A DNA stretch of 64,000 bases from contig NZ_CP048810.1 of assembly GCF_013347965.1 (NCBI RefSeq), forward strand, positions 5,765,501-5,829,500, in the 5' to 3' direction. Both the position numbers and the translations under genes were made by a program. This document shows, piece by piece, positions 60,829 through 64,000 of this stretch (its first letter is position 1; every line of letters starts with the position of its first letter). This stretch comes from Pseudomonas bijieensis. GTDB lineage: Bacteria; Pseudomonadota; Gammaproteobacteria; Pseudomonadales; Pseudomonadaceae. Under the pieces are notes generated by a model. The model was not told where the DNA came from and ran no database searches. It worked only from the letters and a program-made list of their open reading frames with translations.

Positions 60829-61293
60829 ATGACAAGGCGATTGACGGCGGCATTGATCTTCATGGGCAGCTTATTGCTCGCCGGCTGCGGGAACGACTAC
60901 GGGGTGGACCAGAACGGTCAGGCCATCGCCTCGCAGCGGCTGGACAAACAGTGGGTGGTACTTAACTACTGGGCGGAATGGTGCGCACCGTGCCGCACCG
61001 AAATCCCGGAATTCAATGCCTTGGCCGAACAGCTCAAGGGCCGCAACGTCGGTGTGTTCGGGGTCAATTTCGACCAGGTGCAGGGCGAAGAACTCAAGAG
61101 CGCCAGCGACAAGATGGGGATTCGCTTCACGGTGTTGGCCCGGGATCCGGCCGAGATATTCGATCTTCCTCGCAGCGAAGGGCTGCCGGTGACTTACATC
61201 ATCGATAACCAGGGCAAGGTGCGCGAGCAGTTGCTGGGGGGAGCAGACGGCGGCGGGGGTGATGGCCAAGCTGGAGGCGTTGCAGGCGCTTAA
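60829..61293 (+). CDS. TlpA-type thioredoxin-like lipoprotein, C-terminus frameshifted
   Basis: An exported disulfide-handling protein. The signal ends in a lipobox (LLLAGC), and the thioredoxin fold has the active site WCAPC and cis-Pro in GLPVTYII. At GGGGGG (61236-61241) removing one G restores the reading GEQTAAGVMAKLEALQALK and a stop at 61295-61297 (155 residues). As printed, the protein ends in a glycine-rich artefact. Divergent from arsC. Confidence 0.88.
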   Translation: MTRRLTAALIFMGSLLLAGCGNDYGVDQNGQAIASQRLDKQWVVLNYWAEWCAPCRTEIPEFNALAEQLKGRNVGVFGVNFDQVQGEELKSASDKMGIRFTVLARDPAEIFDLPRSEGLPVTYIIDNQGKVREQLLGGADGGGGDGQAGGVAGA

Positions 61294-61320
61294 ATAGCAC
61301 ACGTTGTAGCTTGGGGCTTT

Positions 61321-61446
61321 TGTGGCGAGGGAGCTTGCTCCCGCTGGGCTGCGAAGCAGCCCCAAGATGTATCTGTCACCTCAATGCTTCAGGCCGAACG
61401 CGTGGGCCTGCTGCGCAGTCCAGCGGGAGCAAGCTCCCTCGCCACA
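61321..61446. repeat. REP palindrome pair, GTGGCGAGGGAGCTTGCTCCC type
   Basis: Inverted arms with an inner GCTGGGCTGC...GCGCAGTCCAGC pair. The printed frame of the META-domain gene runs into it. Confidence 0.85.
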
Positions 61447-61879
61447 GGTGCTTTGGCACACTCGGGAATAGCCTCAGCCTTCTTCCAACCACCAACGCAA
61501 CGGCTTGCCCTGGGCCGGCCAGAAGCGCATTTGCTCGATGGGCGAGATGTCCCAGCGTTCGACCTTTTCCAGGGCCTGCAAAAAAGCGCGTCTCCTGCTC
61601 CATCACCGCCGGGGAACAGAGTTTGCGCGTGCTGCCGATCTTGCCGAAGCTCAAACGGTGGCCTTCCAGGGTATAGGGCGCGAACCAGTGGTTGCAGCCG
61701 CCGTTGCCATAGGCGCGACCGTCATCCCCAAGGGTGATGGTCAGGTGGCTGTAGTCCATCAATGGCCGTTCGCCGATCCATTCCAGGATGTAGCTGCGGT
61801 TGTGTTGCAGTTGCACAGGTTCAGCGGCACACCCCATCAGGCTCAGGCCGATCGACGCGCACAGGGCCAAACGTTTCAT
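61376..61879 (-). CDS. META-domain lipoprotein, C-terminus frameshifted
   Basis: The lipobox is LSLMGC, followed by an HslJ/META-like domain (LTITLGDDGRAYGNGGCNHW, LSFGKIGSTRKLC). At the run of six A on the plus strand (61580-61585, TTTTTT in the gene), removal of one base restores LQALEKVERWDISPIEQMRFW and then PAQGKPLRWWLEEG with a stop at 61474-61476. As printed the frame is wrong after CRF-type residues near 100 and continues to 61376. The start ATG overlaps the stop of the upstream gene (ATGA). Confidence 0.82.
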   Translation of the reverse strand: MKRLALCASIGLSLMGCAAEPVQLQHNRSYILEWIGERPLMDYSHLTITLGDDGRAYGNGGCNHWFAPYTLEGHRLSFGKIGSTRKLCSPAVMEQETRFFAGPGKGRTLGHLAHRANALLAGPGQAVALVVGRRLRLFPSVPKHLWRGSLLPLDCAAGPRVRPEALR

Positions 61880-62313
61880 CAGGCGGCTTCCCGGCATTTC
61901 GGGCACAGGTGTTTTTCACCGACGGTGGTCCAGCCCAGTTCGGCGATTCGCGCGGTGGCGGCCGGTTTCTCGGCCTTGACGCCGAGCTTGGCATCGACGG
62001 CGAATTCGAAGCTCAGTTCCTTGGCGCAAGCGTCACAGTTGACCTGCCAGGTATGGATCGCCAGTTCGCCGAATACCGGGCCGGTGGTCATGGCGGTCCA
62101 TTGGCCCATGGGCTTGAGCAGGTGCCGAACGGTGTCCACGGTCAGGCGCATGGACAAGTCCTTGCTGCCCTTGAGCGTGACGAGCAACACATCGTTGGCC
62201 TGGATCGAACCGCCGTTGCCGGTGACCTGGTAACGGCCCGGCGCCAAGGCGCGGACTTCGGTCAAGGTGTGCTGCGGGTTCATCAGGGTGTAGCGGAAAT
62301 CGTGTTCGGCCAT
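61879..62313 (-). CDS. Conserved hypothetical protein with C-terminal zinc-ribbon cysteines
   Basis: A 144-residue cytosolic protein of unknown function. Two CxxC pairs (CDAC about 95-98, CPKC near the end) suggest a zinc site. GGAGGACCC lies before the ATG at 62313. Translationally coupled to the META-domain lipoprotein gene. The name PA-type orthologue is not certain. Confidence 0.82.
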   Translation of the reverse strand: MAEHDFRYTLMNPQHTLTEVRALAPGRYQVTGNGGSIQANDVLLVTLKGSKDLSMRLTVDTVRHLLKPMGQWTAMTTGPVFGELAIHTWQVNCDACAKELSFEFAVDAKLGVKAEKPAATARIAELGWTTVGEKHLCPKCREAA

Positions 62314-62393
62314 GGGTCCTCCAAATAGGCGCGATATGCTAGCACGGGGCATGGCTTGGGACAGTTCGGATGCTGGTCAGGCGACGAAATCCA

Positions 62394-62485
62394 CTGTGGG
62401 AGCGAGCCTGCTCGCGATAGCGGTGTGTCAGTCGACATTAATGCTGACCGATCTACCGCTATCGCGAGCAGACTCGCTCCCACAG
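62394..62485. repeat. REP palindrome pair, GTGGGAGCGAGC type
   Basis: CTGTGGGAGCGAGCCTGCTC and its inverted copy with one mismatch. Confidence 0.85.
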
Positions 62486-62513
62486 GAGGTATGTGTTGGC
62501 TGATAGAGCGGGG

Positions 62514-63503
62514 TCAGCTATCCACCAGATTTTGTGGCGCGCCTTTCGCCCAGGCAGCGATGTTGTCCAGGGTCGTCATGGCAATCGCCGCCAGCGCTTC
62601 ATGGGTCAGAAACGCCTGGTGAGCGGTGACGATCACGTTGGGGAAGGTCAGCAGCCGTGCCAGCACATCGTCCTGCAAGGGCTGGTCGGAACGGTCCTTG
62701 AAGAACAACTGTGCCTCTTCTTCATAGACATCCAAGCCCAAATAGCCGAGCTGGCCGCTTTTCAAGGCCTCGATCAGGGCCGGCGTGTCCACCAGGCCGC
62801 CACGCCCGGTGTTGATCAACATCGCGCCGCGTTGCATGGCCGCCAGTGAATCGGCATTGATCAGGTGCCGGCTCTGTTCGTTCAGCGGGCAGTGCAGACT
62901 GATGATCTGCGCTTGTGCCAGCAGATCGGCCAAGGGCAAGTAGCGAGCCCCCAGGGCTTCGACCTGCGGGTTGGGATAGGGGTCGTAGGCCAGCAACTGG
63001 CAGCCGAAGCCGGCCATGATCTGCGCGAACGTAGCGCCGATCTGCCCGGTACCGATCACACCGACGGTCTTGCCCACCAGGTCGAAACCGGTCAGCCCAT
63101 GAAGGCTGAAGTTGCCGTCCCGGGTGCGGTTGTAGGCACGGTGCAGGCAGCGATTGAGGGCCATGATCAACGCCACGGCATGTTCGGCCACGGCATGGGG
63201 CGAGTAGGCCGGTACCCGGACGATGCTCAAGCCCAGGTGCTTGGCGGCGAGCAGGTCGACATGGTTGTAGCCGGCCGAGCGCAGGGCGATCAGCCGCGTG
63301 CCACCTTCGGCCAGCCGCTCCAGCACCGGGGCGCTGAGGTCATCGTTGATGAAGGCGCACACCACTTCATGGCGTTCGGCCAGGGCCACGGTGTCGAGGT
63401 TCAGGCGGGCGGGCTGGAATTGCAATTGAAGGCCCGCAGGCGTCGGGGCCTTGGTGAAACTGTCGCGGTCGTAGGTCTGGCTGCTGAAAAAAATCACGCG
63501 CAT
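62514..63503 (-). CDS. ldhA: D-lactate dehydrogenase, NAD-linked (LdhA)
   Basis: A 329-residue 2-hydroxyacid dehydrogenase reducing pyruvate to D-lactate. NAD-binding GTGQIGATFAQIMAGFG, NTGRGGLVDTPALIEAL and catalytic Arg/Glu/His region ending NVIVTAHQAFLTHEAL. AGGAGG precedes the ATG at 63503, which decides it over an in-frame start at 63575. It lies directly downstream of gacS on the same strand, as in P. aeruginosa. Confidence 0.94.
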   Translation of the reverse strand: MRVIFFSSQTYDRDSFTKAPTPAGLQLQFQPARLNLDTVALAERHEVVCAFINDDLSAPVLERLAEGGTRLIALRSAGYNHVDLLAAKHLGLSIVRVPAYSPHAVAEHAVALIMALNRCLHRAYNRTRDGNFSLHGLTGFDLVGKTVGVIGTGQIGATFAQIMAGFGCQLLAYDPYPNPQVEALGARYLPLADLLAQAQIISLHCPLNEQSRHLINADSLAAMQRGAMLINTGRGGLVDTPALIEALKSGQLGYLGLDVYEEEAQLFFKDRSDQPLQDDVLARLLTFPNVIVTAHQAFLTHEALAAIAMTTLDNIAAWAKGAPQNLVDS

Positions 63504-63590
63504 GGCGGCCTCCTGGTAAAAAACAAGCCCTACAGTCCGGGTAGGAGCATGGATTTTCAGCGATTCCGGTTCCAAGGGTATTGCCCTGGA

Positions 63591-64000
63591 TCAGGCACTG
63601 ATACGCGCTTCGCTCGCCAGGCGATTGATGGCACGCTCCAATTCTTCCAGGGCCGCGGCAGCCTTGGGGTCCTGTTGCTTGAGCAGGGTTTCGCTGCGCT
63701 GGCAGGCCGCACGCAACTGCGGCACGCCACAGTAGCGGGTGGCGCCGTGCAGGCGGTGGACCCGCTCGATCAGGGCGTTGTGATCGTTGGCCTCGCTGGC
63801 CTGGCGGATCGCTTCGCGATCGGCTTCCAGGGACGCCAGCAACATCGCCAGCATGTCCGCCGCCAGGTCGGCCTTGCCGGCGGCCAGGCGCAGGCCTTCC
63901 TCGTGATCGAGCACCAGCAGTTCGCTGCCGCCCTGGGCGTCGCCGCTGCGCTCCGGTGATTGGTTGCGCAGGGCCAGGCCGGTCCATTTGAGCACCACCT
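63591..64000 (-). CDS. gacS: GacS hybrid sensor kinase, C-terminal HPt part only
   Basis: The last about 136 residues of a tripartite hybrid kinase; the rest lies beyond the right edge. The histidine phosphotransfer domain is visible, with phospho-His in ALIERVHRLHGATRYCGVPQL, and the C-terminal helix ALEELERAINRLASEARISA. Location next to ldhA supports GacS over other BarA-type kinases. GacS-GacA drives the small RNAs that titrate RsmA, encoded at 3690. Confidence 0.88.
   Translation of the reverse strand, partial: VVLKWTGLALRNQSPERSGDAQGGSELLVLDHEEGLRLAAGKADLAADMLAMLLASLEADREAIRQASEANDHNALIERVHRLHGATRYCGVPQLRAACQRSETLLKQQDPKAAAALEELERAINRLASEARISA

Overview
This window looks like a chromosomal segment of a fluorescent-group Pseudomonas. 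The evidence is strong synteny of recognisable genes with pseudomonads (alaS-lysC-rsmA-tRNA-Ser, amrZ, flgZ-flgN-flgM-flgA/cheV-cheR/flgBCDE, nrdA with a neighbouring two-component pair and pcpS, oprH-phoP-phoQ, ldhA-gacS), high-GC codon use, and many REP-type palindromes of the GTGGGAGCGAGC...GCTCGCGA kind. No assignment beyond genus is claimed.

Layout. 1-6.7 kb is core: partial alaS, lysC (with a probable internal start for a beta subunit), rsmA, tRNA-Ser(GCU), two identical tRNA-Arg(ACG), a small secreted protein and mgtE. At 6.73-8.65 kb a complete class C-like group II intron sits directly behind the mgtE terminator. 8.7-11.2 kb holds a LysE exporter, its AraC-type neighbour, amrZ and tRNA-Arg(CCU). 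11.6-26.7 kb is the accessory part: a contact-dependent inhibition/two-partner secretion locus (CdiB transporter, a HlyC-like lysine acyltransferase, a 3072-residue CdiA with a nuclease tip, and a YezG-like immunity protein). It is followed by an AT-richer store of decayed and intact immunity-like genes, two of which I cannot assign to a family. 27.2-40.4 kb returns to core: a response regulator/kinase pair, a glutamine-synthetase-family enzyme, an MFS transporter, and flagellar and chemotaxis genes with clear sigma-54 and sigma-28 promoters. 40.8-64 kb contains nrdA, an RstAB-like pair, pcpS, a dienelactone hydrolase, oprH-phoPQ with a four-copy PhoP-box array, dctA with paired operators and a sigma-54 promoter, and housekeeping genes (sprT, ttcA, wrbA, arsC, ldhA), ending inside gacS.

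How the genes work together. Post-transcriptional control (GacS at the right edge, RsmA at the left) and AmrZ/FlgZ point to control of the motile-to-sessile switch, with FlgZ linking cyclic-di-GMP to the flagellar genes beside it. PhoPQ-OprH and MgtE both concern magnesium. The CDI locus is a competition system, and the immunity genes behind it look like leftovers of earlier toxin modules.

The most consequential oddity: four genes between 51 and 62 kb (phoQ, an araC-type gene, a tlpA-type thioredoxin gene and a META-domain lipoprotein gene) each carry one extra base in a run of six identical bases near the 3' end. Removing that base restores a normal family-like C-terminus in every case. This suggests homopolymer sequencing errors, or less likely real slippage sites, and users of the annotation should treat those four C-termini as unreliable.
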